A stretch of DNA of 64,000 nucleotides, from positions 124,001 to 188,000 of the forward strand of contig JACKOW010000003.1 of the NCBI GenBank assembly GCA_024234055.1, in the 5' to 3' direction. Every line of letters begins with the position of its first letter. Position 1 is the stretch's first letter. Below the pieces are notes generated by a model. It had not been told where the DNA came from. It saw nothing but the letters and a program-made list of their open reading frames with translations, and did no database searches. Both the position numbers and the translations under genes were made by a program. Shown here piece by piece: positions 15,827 to 24,519 of this stretch. Source of the stretch: Rhodanobacteraceae bacterium (GTDB taxonomy: Bacteria > Pseudomonadota > Gammaproteobacteria > Xanthomonadales > SZUA-5).

Positions 15827-16882
15827 TCACAGCAACGCCGGATGCACCACCTTGCCACCGTCGATGTTGATGCCGGTACGCAGCGGCTCGTAGTCGCGCC
15901 ACTTTCCGCTGGCCAGACGCATGGTGTACGGCAGAATCGCCGCAGAAATGGCCTGCGATGAGGTCTGCGGCACCGCACCTGGCATGTTGGTCACGGCAAA
16001 GTGGGTCACGCCATGCTCGACATAGGTCGGTTCGGCGTAGGTCGTCGGGCGAATGCCCTCGACGCAGCCACCCTGATCGATGGAGATGTCGACAATGACG
16101 CTGCCGGGCTGCATCGACTTGATCATGGCCGTGGTGACCACGCGCGGCGCGCGTGCGCTCGGCACCAGCACGGCACCGACCACCAGATCGGCCGAAGCGA
16201 CTTCGCGGGCGACGTAGCTCTCGTAGGGATATAGGGCCGTGACGTTGGCACCCAGCGCCATCATCTGCTCCAATCGATCCGGACGCTTGTCGAAGACCAC
16301 CACGTTGGCACCCATGGCCGCGGCCAGCGCAGCCGAATTGCCACCAGCAGCACCGGCACCCAGCACCACGACCTTGCCGCGCTCGGCGGACGGCAGACCG
16401 CCCAGCAGCTTGCCTTTGCCGCCTTCGGGCTGGTGCAACAGATGCGTGCCCACCTGCACCGCAATGCGCCCGGCGATGATGCTCATCGGCGCCAGCAGCG
16501 GCAGACCGCCATGACCATCTTCCACGCTCTCGAAAGCAACGCCGGTGAGCCCGATGTCGACCAGACGCTGGGTCAGCTCCGGCAGCGGCGCCAGATGCAG
16601 ATAGCAGAACAGCAGGTGGTGCTTGCGCAGCAGTTCCAGATCACCGGCAATCGGCTCCTTGACCTTGACGATCAGCTCGCCGGCTTCGTAAAGCGCCGCG
16701 GCATTGGCCGCAATCTTGACGCCAACCCGCTCGAAATCCGCGTCCGAAAAGCCACTCTTCAGCCCTGCGCCCTGCTCGATGAAGACTTCATGCCCCGCGT
16801 TGACCAGATCGCCGCAGGCGGCTGGCACCAGCGCAATGCGCCCTTCCAGAGTCTTGGTTTCCTTCGGTACACCAATGCGCAT
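15827..16882 (-). CDS. ald: alanine dehydrogenase
   Basis: NAD-dependent oxidative deamination of L-alanine to pyruvate and ammonium in the cytoplasm. MRIGVPKETKTLEGRIAL is the canonical start, and the N-terminal substrate lysine and histidine (KVKEP, FCYLHLA) are present. The Rossmann motif is VVVLGAGAAGGNSA, and the C-terminal family signature HFAVTNMPGAVPQTSSQAI is clear. The length of 351 residues is normal. A longer in-frame extension exists upstream but reads through a repeat element, so ATG 16882 is chosen. It diverges from trxB across that element. Confidence 0.96.
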   Translation of the reverse strand: MRIGVPKETKTLEGRIALVPAACGDLVNAGHEVFIEQGAGLKSGFSDADFERVGVKIAANAAALYEAGELIVKVKEPIAGDLELLRKHHLLFCYLHLAPLPELTQRLVDIGLTGVAFESVEDGHGGLPLLAPMSIIAGRIAVQVGTHLLHQPEGGKGKLLGGLPSAERGKVVVLGAGAAGGNSAALAAAMGANVVVFDKRPDRLEQMMALGANVTALYPYESYVAREVASADLVVGAVLVPSARAPRVVTTAMIKSMQPGSVIVDISIDQGGCVEGIRPTTYAEPTYVEHGVTHFAVTNMPGAVPQTSSQAISAAILPYTMRLASGKWRDYEPLRTGINIDGGKVVHPALL

Positions 16883-16927
16883 GACTGCCTCCCGGGCGTT
16901 TGGGCGCTGAACAAAGAAGCGGAATTC

Positions 16928-17176
16928 TAGCCCGCATTTCTCACACCTGCGCGTGCAGATGCCCCGAATTCTTTGTGGCGTGTGTTCGATACATCGCTTG
17001 CGGCAATCGCAGGGTGTACGCCTGCATCCGCCCGCTTTGCGGCCCTCGCTGGTTCTTTGCACCGATGGCTGCGTTGCTCGTCGTCGCAATGGAACAACCA
17101 TTCCTTCTCCTCGCGCCTTGCCCTCGGTGCAAAGCCCTGCGCGATCTTCCGCAACAGGTGTGAGAAATGCGGGCTA
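16928..17176. mobile_element. MITE-like element with perfect 22-bp terminal inverted repeats
   Basis: The ends are exact inverted repeats of 22 bp (16928-16949 and 17155-17176, starting TAGCCCGCATTTCTCA). If the outer TA is taken as a target duplication, the element runs GCCCGC...GCGGGC with flanking TA on both sides, as in IS630/Tc1-mariner-type MITEs. A nested inverted repeat, CTTTGCACCGA to TCGGTGCAAAG, lies inside (about 17055-17134). It contains no transposase. It sits 46 bases upstream of ald in the ald-trxB divergent region. A shortened relative is at 22391-22425. Confidence 0.75.
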
Positions 17177-17344
17177 GCAGCAGCTCTCGCGCGCGCCATC
17201 GCAGCACCCGGAAATCCGGTCACGCGGCCGTTCAGGGATGCTCTGAATGTGCCCGATCACCCCAGGCCACTTGAATAGCTGTCATCGGCCCCCTAGTTTG
17301 CCGGTCTTCCCGCCATTCCCCGCATCCCGCGTCTGGAGCCTCAC

Positions 17345-18289
17345 ATGTCTGCACCCAAGCACTGCCGAGTCCTGATTCTCGGCTCCGGCCCCGCCGGCTA
17401 CGCCGCCGCCGTCTACGCGGCCCGCGCCAATCTGCAGCCGGTATTGATCACGGGCGTCGAGGCCGGCGGCCAGCTGATGACCACCACCGAAGTCGACAAC
17501 TGGCCAGGAGATGCTCACGACCTGACCGGTCCGGTGCTGATGGAGCGCATGAAGGCCCATGCCGAGCGCTTCGATACCGAGATCGTGTTCGACCACATCC
17601 ACACGGCCGAGCTCGGCGAACGTCCCTTCAAGCTGATCGGCGATGCCGGCAGCTACACCTGCGATGCGCTGATCATCGCCACCGGCGCCTCAGCCAAGTA
17701 TCTGGGCATCGACAGTGAGACGGCGTTTCGTGGCAAAGGCGTTTCCGCCTGCGCCACGTGCGATGGCTTCTTCTACCGACAGCAGGACGTGGCGGTCATC
17801 GGCGGTGGCAATACCGCGGTGGAAGAGGCGCTGTATCTCTCGAACATCGCCCGCAAGGTTACGGTGGTGCACCGTCGCGACAAGTTCCGCGCAGAGAAGA
17901 TCCTGCAGGACAAGCTCTTTGCAAAAGCCAATATCGACGTCATCTGGGATCACACCGTTGATCAGGTGCTGGGCGACGATTCCGGCGTGACCGGCGTGCG
18001 CATCGCCCCGCGCGAGGGCGGCCCTACCCGCGACATCGACGTGCATGGTTTGTTCATCGCCATCGGCCACACCCCCAATACCGGCATCTTTGCTGGCCAA
18101 CTGGCCATGGAAAACGGCTACATCACCGTCAAGAGCGGATCCAACGGCTTCGCCACCATGACCAGCATCCCCGGCGTGTTCGCCGCCGGCGATGTCGCCG
18201 ATCCGATCTACCGTCAAGCGATCACGTCGGCAGGTGCCGGCTGCATGGCGGCACTGGATGCCGATCGCTTCCTCGAGCAGCACGGCTGA
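17345..18289 (+). CDS. trxB: thioredoxin-disulfide reductase
   Basis: A flavoprotein that reduces thioredoxin with NADPH in the cytoplasm. The FAD-binding GSGPAG motif is at residues 13-18, the redox-active pair is C136-A-T-C139, and the NADPH motif is VIGGGNTAVEEALYL. The C-terminal FAD motif GVFAAGDVADPIYRQAITSAGAGC is complete. The length of 314 residues is typical of the low-molecular-weight bacterial enzyme. The gene stands alone, divergent from ald. Confidence 0.96.
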   Translation: MSAPKHCRVLILGSGPAGYAAAVYAARANLQPVLITGVEAGGQLMTTTEVDNWPGDAHDLTGPVLMERMKAHAERFDTEIVFDHIHTAELGERPFKLIGDAGSYTCDALIIATGASAKYLGIDSETAFRGKGVSACATCDGFFYRQQDVAVIGGGNTAVEEALYLSNIARKVTVVHRRDKFRAEKILQDKLFAKANIDVIWDHTVDQVLGDDSGVTGVRIAPREGGPTRDIDVHGLFIAIGHTPNTGIFAGQLAMENGYITVKSGSNGFATMTSIPGVFAAGDVADPIYRQAITSAGAGCMAALDADRFLEQHG

Positions 18290-18295
18290 GAGCTG

Positions 18296-18344
18296 GTTGT
18301 TGGTTGTTGGTTGTCGGTTGTCGGTTGCTGGTTGTCGGTTCTTG
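18296..18344. repeat. short tandem GGTTGTTGGTTGTCGGTTG tract
   Basis: Seven-base units (TTGTTGG or TTGTCGG) repeat about seven times, starting just after the trxB stop. A related short tract in the opposite orientation (CGGCAACCGACAACTGTCAA) occurs at 36777-36806. Confidence 0.75.
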
Positions 18345-18368
18345 GTGCACCGGCATGGGATGCTTTTG

Positions 18369-18544
18369 TTGTCGTAGGTCCAGACTTCTCTGGACGCTTC
18401 TCCAGCCAGGCATCAAGAGCGTCCAGACCAGCCTGGACCCACAAGAGCTCGCCGGCCGTCGGAGGTCTTGTTGTCCGCCTCAGCGGACGTGTGACATCAA
18501 GTTGCCACACGTAGCTCGCTACGCGAGCAACGTGACCTGCGAGA
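18369..18544. repeat. composite: GTCCAGAC foldback plus CACGTAGC/GCAACGTG repeat
   Basis: Positions 18369-18444 carry the GTCCAGAC/GTCTGGAC-type foldback in a diverged form (CGTAGGTCCAGACTTCTC and GTCCAGACCAGCCTGGAC). Positions 18480-18544 carry a partial copy of the GTAGGTCACGTTGC inverted-repeat family (CACGTAGCTCGCTACGCGAG). Together these fill the trxB-SDR gap. Confidence 0.7.
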
Positions 18545-18565
18545 GCCTGTCAGGATCAGCCGCAA

Positions 18566-19462
18566 ATGCTCATGAGCCAACAGCCACCCGAATCCCGAAG
18601 CACACCGCGCCTGCTGGTCTTCGGCGCCACTTCGGTGGTCGGCAGCTACCTGTTGCCGCGACTGGCGAGCACGCGCTGGCCGGTGACGGCGGTATCGCGC
18701 CAGCGCGCCAGCGCGCACAAGCCGATCGATGCGCGTGTAGCCTGGCAGCTCGGCACGCTGCCCGACGCGTGCCCGGCGCTGGATCTGGAGGTCACACACA
18801 TCCTCAGCCTGGGCCCTTGCGATGCCTTTGTGGCCTGGCTGGCACGGCAGTCTGCCACTACCGCCGTGCGCCAGGTGATCGCCTTCGGCTCGACCAGCGC
18901 CCAGACCAAACTCGATTCCGGTTCGGCGTCAGAGCGCGAGCTGGCGCAGCGTCTGCTGGCCTCGGAAGCGGCGCTGGCCGGGGAATGCGCGCGCCTGGGC
19001 GTGCGCTGGACCCTGTTGCGCCCAACCTTGATCTACGGCGGTGAGGATGACCTGATCGCCCGTATCGGTGCCTTCGCGGCGCGCTGGCACCTCCATCCGC
19101 AGCTCACCGGGGCAGCCGGTCGCGCCCGACGCCAGCCGGTGCACGCCGACGATCTGGCCAGCGCGGTCATCGCTGCCATCGATTGTGAAGCCGCCTTCGA
19201 CCAGCGCATCGACCTGCCGGGCGGCGAGGAACTGAGTCTGGCGCAACTGATCGCCCGGGCAGCGCGCGCCCGTACCGGGCTGACCCTGCCGATACCGATT
19301 CCCTTCACGCTCGGCGCCCGACTGGCGACCAAACTACCTTGGATCGGTGGCCGTTCGGGACTCAGCGTCGAAGCCGCTGCACGTATCAGCCGCGATCAGG
19401 TCTTCGACCCGGCCCCCGCCGCGCAGGCTCTGGGATTTGATCCGCGGCCATTTGAGCCCTGA
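18566..19462 (+). CDS. NAD-dependent epimerase/dehydratase-like SDR protein
   Basis: A 298-residue extended-SDR-like protein. An N-terminal Rossmann segment, LLVFGATSVVGSYLLPRLA, starts at about residue 16, and a segment ARLGVRWTLLRPTLIYGGEDDLI resembles the NAD-epimerase core. The usual YxxxK catalytic pair is not obvious, so it may bind rather than turn over a nucleotide sugar or quinone-like ligand. The substrate is unknown. It precedes the FemAB-like gene by 46 bases and may be co-transcribed. ATG 18572 is an alternative start. Confidence 0.8.
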   Translation: MLMSQQPPESRSTPRLLVFGATSVVGSYLLPRLASTRWPVTAVSRQRASAHKPIDARVAWQLGTLPDACPALDLEVTHILSLGPCDAFVAWLARQSATTAVRQVIAFGSTSAQTKLDSGSASERELAQRLLASEAALAGECARLGVRWTLLRPTLIYGGEDDLIARIGAFAARWHLHPQLTGAAGRARRQPVHADDLASAVIAAIDCEAAFDQRIDLPGGEELSLAQLIARAARARTGLTLPIPIPFTLGARLATKLPWIGGRSGLSVEAAARISRDQVFDPAPAAQALGFDPRPFEP

Positions 19463-19508
19463 CGGCTTGCTCACACACAGCCGCTGCGGCTTGACCTAGT
19501 CTCCAACG

Positions 19509-20672
19509 ATGCCCTCCTCTCCCGAGATCGACCACCGCCTGCAGCTGACCATCCGCCACGGCGTGGCGGACATTGCTGCTGCCGAGTGGGATGGCTTGAT
19601 CGGCGCGGACGACCAGCCCTTCGTGCGCCATGCCTTCCTGTCGGCACTGGAGCAGAGTGGCAGTCTGCAGCGCGAGCTGGGTTGGTCGGCAATGCCTTTG
19701 CTGCTCTTCGAGGGAGACGCGCTGATCGCTGCGGCGCCGGGCTATCTCAAGGCCAATTCGCACGGCGAATTCGTGTTCGACTGGTCCTGGGCCGACGCCT
19801 ATCGGCGCCACGGAATCGCCTATTATCCCAAGTTGCTGATTGGCGTTCCGTATTCGCCGATCACCGGACCGCGATTACTGGTCGGTGATGGACCCGAGGC
19901 CGCCACACGCCGCGACAAGCTGGCGCGGGCCATCGAAGGCACAGTGGCGCAACTGCGGCTGTCGAGCGCCCATCTGAACTTTCTCAGCGACAGCGACGCC
20001 GCTGCGCTGACCCATGATCCCTGGCTGTCGCGATTCGACTGGCAGTTTCATTTCCACAATCGGGGCTACGCCGATTTCGAGGCATTGCTCTCTGAGTTCA
20101 CGTCGAAGAAGCGCAAGAACATCCGCCAGGAGCGGCGTCAGGCCGCGCAGTGCGGCCTGGCCGTCGAATGGCTGGAGGGTGCCGAGATGAGCGAGGCCAA
20201 TCTCGACGATCTGCACGCACTCTACATCGAGACCTTTGACCGCAAGGGCAACACGCCCGCCCTCACCCGCGAGTTCTTTTCGATGATCCGCGAACGCATG
20301 CCGCAATGTCTGCATGCCGCCGTGGCCCGCAGTGGATCGCAGATCATGGCTGCGGCGATCTATTTCTCGTCGTCGACTACGCTCTACGGCCGCTACTGGG
20401 GCGCCCGGGCCGATCTGCCAGGCATGCATTTCGAGCTCTGCTACTACCAGGGCATCGAGTACGTCATCCGCCGAGGCCTGACGCGCTTCGAGCCCGGTGC
20501 CCAGGGCGAACACAAGATCGCTCGTGGTTTCCTGCCCACACGCACACGGTCGGCGCATCTGATCATCCATCCGGATTTCCGCCGTGCCATCCGCGGGGCA
20601 CTCGACCAGGAGGCGCAGGCTCTCAGAGCCTACAAGGCCGAACTCGACACGCATTCGCCGTATCGGGAGTAG
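19509..20672 (+). CDS. FemAB-like GNAT acyltransferase (DUF482/PF04339 family)
   Basis: A 387-residue member of the COG3146 (DUF482) group, predicted N-acetyl/acyltransferases with a FemAB-like double GNAT fold. Typical segments are FVRHAFLSALEQSGS near residue 40, FVFDWSWADAYRRHG, YYPKLLIGVPYSPITGPRLL, and near the end GRYWGARADLPGMHFELCYYQGIEYVI with FEPGAQGEHKIARGFLP. These are among the best conserved features of the family, whose substrate is not established. It follows the SDR protein gene closely. Confidence 0.88.
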   Translation: MPSSPEIDHRLQLTIRHGVADIAAAEWDGLIGADDQPFVRHAFLSALEQSGSLQRELGWSAMPLLLFEGDALIAAAPGYLKANSHGEFVFDWSWADAYRRHGIAYYPKLLIGVPYSPITGPRLLVGDGPEAATRRDKLARAIEGTVAQLRLSSAHLNFLSDSDAAALTHDPWLSRFDWQFHFHNRGYADFEALLSEFTSKKRKNIRQERRQAAQCGLAVEWLEGAEMSEANLDDLHALYIETFDRKGNTPALTREFFSMIRERMPQCLHAAVARSGSQIMAAAIYFSSSTTLYGRYWGARADLPGMHFELCYYQGIEYVIRRGLTRFEPGAQGEHKIARGFLPTRTRSAHLIIHPDFRRAIRGALDQEAQALRAYKAELDTHSPYRE

Positions 20673-20727
20673 CAGCAATCAGCGGATGGCGGTTAGCGAC
20701 TGGGGCGCCGTGTGCGAACCTGGGATC

Positions 20728-21005
20728 GCCGACTTGCAGTCGGCGCTCTGGCTCCTGCCTTTACTGACGCCCGATCAAGATCAAGCCAGTAGCCCGGGTA
20801 AGCCTAAGGCGCACCCGGGGCTCTTGGGCGCTCGATCCCAGGTGCGCTGCGCTGGGCTACATCCGGACCGTGTTCGCGGACGGAGTCCGCTCCCACAGTA
20901 GAACCGCTGCCAGCCTGGGATCGCCGAGTTGCACTCGGCGCTCTTGCTTTCGCCTCTTCCGGTGGCTCGACCAAGATCAACAGCGCCGAGTGCAACTCGG
21001 CGATC
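20728..21005. repeat. composite palindromes: GCCGAGTTGCACTCGGC family and GTAGCCCGGGTAAGC family
   Basis: GATCGCCGAGTTGCACTCGG at 20919 onward and its exact inverse ending at 21005 form a perfect 24-bp inverted repeat. A single diverged unit is at 20728-20744 (GCCGACT-TGC-AGTCGGC). Between them, 20791-20868 holds the GTAGCCCGGGTAAGCC...CTGGGCTAC family also seen at 45511-45597, and 20874-20897 holds the TCGCGGACGGAGTCCGCTCC unit. The 20673-21018 gap contains nothing else. Confidence 0.85.
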
Positions 21006-21018
21006 CGGGTGAAGGGTC

Positions 21019-22197
21019 CTAAGCCTTCGCCAGCGCCTGTTCCAGATCCACCATCAGATCTTCGGGCTCTTCCAGTCCTATCGACAGCCGAACGAGATTC
21101 CACGGCAACCCGGTACGATTGGATTCGGCCTTGCCATCGCGGATGACCACCGCCAACGGCCAGACCAGCGATTCGTGCCCGCCCCAGGAGACCGCCATCA
21201 GGAACAGCTTGAGGCTGTCGCAGAAGCGCTCGATGCCGGCGACGTCTTCGGCCTTCACCTCGATCGCCAGCATGCCCGACCCACTGCGCATCTGTGCCTG
21301 GGCCAGTTCGCGCTGCGGATCGCTGTTGCTGCCAGGGTAGTAGACGCGGGCGATCTTGGGATGCTGCTGCAGATACTCGACGATCCGCGCGGTCGTTCGC
21401 ACCACCCGCTCCATGCGCACGCCCAGGGTGCGCAGGCCGCGCAGCATCAGCCAGGCTTCAAACGGCCCGGGTATCGCGCCAAAGGTCATGAACGGGCCGC
21501 GGAAGACTTCCTGGATCAGCGCCCTGGAAGCACAGAGCACTCCAGCGACCACATCGCTGTGGCCGTTCAGATACTTGGTGGCCGAATGCATCACCAGATC
21601 GATACCCAGATCGGCGGGACGCTGCAACAGGGGACTGGCGTAGCTGTTGTCGCACAGGGTACGCACGCCACGAGTCTTGGCCAGAGCCGCAATCGCGGCC
21701 AGATCCTGCAATTCCATCGTCAGCGAATTCGGGCTTTCGAGCACGATCATGCGCGTCCGCTCGGTCAGCGCGGCCTCGATGGCGGCCACATCGCCACCGT
21801 CGACAAAGCTGACGCTCACACCGAAGCGCGGCAGCCAGTCGCGCACCAGCACTCGGGTCCAGGCATAGGGTTTCTGCACGCACAGCACATGATCGCCGGC
21901 ACGCACGGCCGCCAGCACACCGGCTGCGATGGCCCCGGCGCCAGAACCGAACACCAGCGCATCCTCGGTGCCTTCCAGCGCCGCCAGCTTGCGGCGCAGG
22001 ATCTCCACCGTGGGATTGTTGCCGCGGGTGTAGAAGGCAGTGGCCAGCTCGTCCTGACCCGCAGCGCGCATCGCCGCCACCGTGGGAAAGGCGAAATTGC
22101 TGGTCTCGAAGATCGGCGGCGTCACGGCACCGCGATAGCTCTCGCGGTCTTCACCCAGATGATTGAGGATGAAGCTCAGAGTGTGTTCGTCGGTCAT
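21019..22197 (-). CDS. Cys/Met metabolism PLP-dependent enzyme (cystathionine gamma-synthase/lyase-like)
   Basis: A fold-type I PLP enzyme of the trans-sulfuration family, 392 residues. The PLP lysine is K208 in HSATKYLNGHSDVVAG. Other family features are TSNFAFP, AFYTRGNNPTVEILRRKLAALEG, the glycine-rich FGSGAGAIAAG, and DNSYASPLLQRPADLGIDLVMHS. The C-terminal SWGGHESLVWP...NLVRLSIGLEEPEDLMVDLEQAL is standard. Sequence alone does not separate gamma-synthase, gamma-lyase and homocysteine-forming relatives. The gene is monocistronic on the minus strand and flanked by repeats. Confidence 0.88.
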   Translation of the reverse strand: MTDEHTLSFILNHLGEDRESYRGAVTPPIFETSNFAFPTVAAMRAAGQDELATAFYTRGNNPTVEILRRKLAALEGTEDALVFGSGAGAIAAGVLAAVRAGDHVLCVQKPYAWTRVLVRDWLPRFGVSVSFVDGGDVAAIEAALTERTRMIVLESPNSLTMELQDLAAIAALAKTRGVRTLCDNSYASPLLQRPADLGIDLVMHSATKYLNGHSDVVAGVLCASRALIQEVFRGPFMTFGAIPGPFEAWLMLRGLRTLGVRMERVVRTTARIVEYLQQHPKIARVYYPGSNSDPQRELAQAQMRSGSGMLAIEVKAEDVAGIERFCDSLKLFLMAVSWGGHESLVWPLAVVIRDGKAESNRTGLPWNLVRLSIGLEEPEDLMVDLEQALAKA

Positions 22198-22256
22198 CGG
22201 TGGCGGCGGTGCGTGCGGGGTGACACAGACTGACGGCGGCCGGGACCTGATGCAAG

Positions 22257-22425
22257 GGTGGCTTCGGAGGGCTGTGCGCCTGCACGGCCGCTTCGTAACC
22301 GCCTACCCTCCGCAGCAGCGCCGCCGCGCGGCGCCCTCCGGATCAGCGACTCACTGGATCGGGAGTCCAGCCCGACATGAGCTCAAACTCGCATTTCTCA
22401 CACCTGCGCGAGCAGATGCGGGCTA
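22257..22425. repeat. GGAGGGCGCC-family repeat and deleted relic of the 16928-17176 MITE
   Basis: Positions 22257-22343 hold the GC-rich family (GGAGGGCTGTGCGCCTGCAC to GCGCGGCGCCCTCC). Positions 22391-22425 read CGCATTTCTCACACCTGCGC then AGATGCGGGCTA. The first part matches the left end of the 16928-17176 element and the last part its right tip, as if the middle had been deleted. It abuts the M56 gene stop. Confidence 0.65.
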
Positions 22426-24000
22426 ACAGTCCTCGCCGACTGGGTCGGTGATGAAATGACTCTCGAAGATATCGGGCTCGATCAGCCTTCGCAGCGGCGG
22501 CAAGGCAGAAACCTGGCTTCTCCGGATTTCCACCCGACGCTCCGATGGCGACGCCGGCGCTATGGGTGCCACTGGCGCCGGTGGCGCTACCGGCGCCACC
22601 GGCGCTTCGGGGGCGCGCCCGGCAGGCGGAGTTGGCGCCGCGGGAGCCACCGGTGCTGAGGGTGGTGTCGGCGGCGTCGGCGGTGTCGGCGCTTTCGACA
22701 GTGCCACTGCGCCAACCACCGGAGGCGCGGGCGGCGCGGGTGCAACTGGTGGTGCTGGAGGCGTTGGAGGCTCGGGTATCTGGGCCACAGGCGCAATTGG
22801 CGTCGCTGGCACGGCAGGCGGTGCTGGTGGTTTCGGCGCGGTAGGCGGTGGCGGCGGTTCCGGCACTTCGGATAGCGCCGGTGCGGCGATCGCATCTCTC
22901 AGGCCTACGCCCGGCAGGGCCACACAGGCAGCCAGCAGCGCCAGGACCAGCGCAGACTGACGAACGACGGACAACGGTTCGAATCCCATGGCTTGCTCCT
23001 TGGTCAATCGGTAGACGCGCTCGATCAGTATCGAACGCGGTTCTGCCATCGCCGCAGCGAAGATCGAGGGCTTGCGCCCGGCATATCCATATGCGGCACA
23101 TGCGGCCAGCGATTCGGCCAGCGCGCGCCCGCCACCCGAACGCTGCGCGGCCCAGGCGTCGCAGGCAAATTCGGCCAGTTCCGCCAGGCGCCGCCTGGCC
23201 AGTGCACCGAGCGGCTGCGGCAGCACCTGAGACACCAGCACGCAGGCACACTGCCAGTAGGAATCGCGACGGCGCAGGTGCGCCACCTCGTGCGCGAGCA
23301 TCGCCCGACGCTGCGCCCTGTGCAGTTGCGACAGCGCCCAGGGCGGCAGACAGATCAGCGCAGGCGGCAGTGATACTGGACTGGCCAGTTCGGGGTCCAG
23401 CGCCAGGCGTATCGGCGGCAACCCGGCGAGGCGCTGCAATTCCCGCGTCTCGGCGACCACGTCAGCCTCATCAAGGTCGGCAAGCAGAGCCGAGCGGCGA
23501 TGTTCGCGTCGCCAGTGCCAGCCGAGTCGCAGCAGCATGAGCAGCGCAAACAGCGACCAGATCCAGCCCACGAACGCCACCACCCCGGCTGCACCCCAGC
23601 TTCGAGCCGACGGCGTGCGCACGGCCTGGCCAGTCGAATCCAGCTCAGAGCCGGTCGCGACATCGGAAGGTCCGCCTGCCACAGTCGACAAAGCTGCGCT
23701 GGCTTGCTGCAATCGGCCTCCCGACGACGGCGAGTCGGGCCGCAGCTCAGGGGCGGGGGCCTGCGAATCGGAACTGACGGCCAGCAACACTCTGCCCGCC
23801 CAGGGATGATCGACGATCAGCGTCTGCACGCTGGCGGTGAGTAGCGGCGCCAGCACGGCCAGACGCCAGGCAGCCTCGCGCAGTGATGGCGCCTTCAGCA
23901 GGGCAAGGCGCTCGCCCAGATACACCAGCAGCAACATCAGGCCGCCATGCACCCAGGCCGTGAGCCACCAGGACAACAGCAGCAAGCCGGTCTCAGTCAT
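22423..24000 (-). CDS. M56 family (BlaR1-like) membrane metallopeptidase with long Pro/Ala-rich tail
   Basis: Starting at ATG 24000 the protein has 525 residues. Membrane helices lie near 5-30, 45-60, 138-158 and 345-362. The zinc site is HEVAH at 237-241, with E277 and D281 (EFACD) as likely further ligands. Family members sense a signal and cleave a partner BlaI/MecI repressor. No penicillin-binding sensor domain follows; instead residues 380-490 form a Pro/Ala/Val-rich stretch reminiscent of the periplasmic TonB linker. The start codon overlaps the end of the upstream BlaI-like gene by eight bases. The inducing signal is unknown. Confidence 0.9.
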   Translation of the reverse strand: MTETGLLLLSWWLTAWVHGGLMLLLVYLGERLALLKAPSLREAAWRLAVLAPLLTASVQTLIVDHPWAGRVLLAVSSDSQAPAPELRPDSPSSGGRLQQASAALSTVAGGPSDVATGSELDSTGQAVRTPSARSWGAAGVVAFVGWIWSLFALLMLLRLGWHWRREHRRSALLADLDEADVVAETRELQRLAGLPPIRLALDPELASPVSLPPALICLPPWALSQLHRAQRRAMLAHEVAHLRRRDSYWQCACVLVSQVLPQPLGALARRRLAELAEFACDAWAAQRSGGGRALAESLAACAAYGYAGRKPSIFAAAMAEPRSILIERVYRLTKEQAMGFEPLSVVRQSALVLALLAACVALPGVGLRDAIAAPALSEVPEPPPPPTAPKPPAPPAVPATPIAPVAQIPEPPTPPAPPVAPAPPAPPVVGAVALSKAPTPPTPPTPPSAPVAPAAPTPPAGRAPEAPVAPVAPPAPVAPIAPASPSERRVEIRRSQVSALPPLRRLIEPDIFESHFITDPVGEDC

Positions 24001-24379
24001 GGCGAGAATCCTTGTTTGAAAGCAGCTGGCGCAGTTGCTCAAGATCGCCGGGGGCGATCTCGTCTTCGCGCAGGAGATGCGTTACCAGCGCCCGCGCATC
24101 GCCTCCGAACAGACTGCCGAGCAATCCCGACACCATTGAGCGACGCACCGCGCCCTCCTCAACCAATGGCCGATACACCAACTGTCGACCATCGCGGTGC
24201 GATTCGACCACGCCGCGTTTCTCCAGTCGCGACAACAAGGTGGCGATCGTCGTATGCGCCAGTCCCCGGCTCTGCGCCAGAACTTCAGCCACCTCTGCCG
24301 TGCTGGCCTGTCCGCGGCGCCACAGCACCCGCATCAGTTCCAGTTGCAGCTCACTGAGGACAGTATCGTCGTCGGCCAT
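23993..24379 (-). CDS. BlaI/MecI/CopY family transcriptional repressor
   Basis: A 128-residue winged-helix repressor (LSELQLELMRVLWRRGQASTAEVAEVL, then TTIATLLSRLEKRGVVESHRDGRQLVYRPLV), with a C-terminal dimer helix that the M56 partner would cleave. It is the first gene of a two-gene unit with the M56 peptidase. Two operator-like palindromes lie just upstream, so autoregulation is likely. The target range beyond its own operon cannot be read here. Known relatives control beta-lactamase, copper export or TonB-linked operons. Confidence 0.93.
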   Translation of the reverse strand: MADDDTVLSELQLELMRVLWRRGQASTAEVAEVLAQSRGLAHTTIATLLSRLEKRGVVESHRDGRQLVYRPLVEEGAVRRSMVSGLLGSLFGGDARALVTHLLREDEIAPGDLEQLRQLLSNKDSRHD

Positions 24380-24388
24380 CGCGCACTT

Positions 24389-24414
24389 CTACAGTTGTCG
24401 TACTACATTTGTAG
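24389..24414. promoter_or_regulatory. tandem BlaI/MecI-type operators
   Basis: CTACATTTGTAG at 24403-24414 is a CTACA-N2-TGTAG dyad of the BlaI/MecI type. CTACAGTTGTCG at 24389-24400 is a weaker copy centred 14 bp away. They lie 10-35 bases upstream of the BlaI-family start codon. Confidence 0.7.
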
Positions 24415-24519
24415 AAGATAACAGTCATCTCGTCAAGCAGGCCGGAAGTCATTGCCCACGGTCATTTCAGCTCGATTGAACATTTGCCTGATGCCGATAA
24501 CGAGCGAGGCCGACATCCC

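Noticed and set aside
16883..17101. N-terminal extension of alanine dehydrogenase
   Set aside because: The extra residues are translated from the MITE-like element and carry no family similarity. Canonical alanine dehydrogenases begin MRIGVPKE, which starts at 16882.
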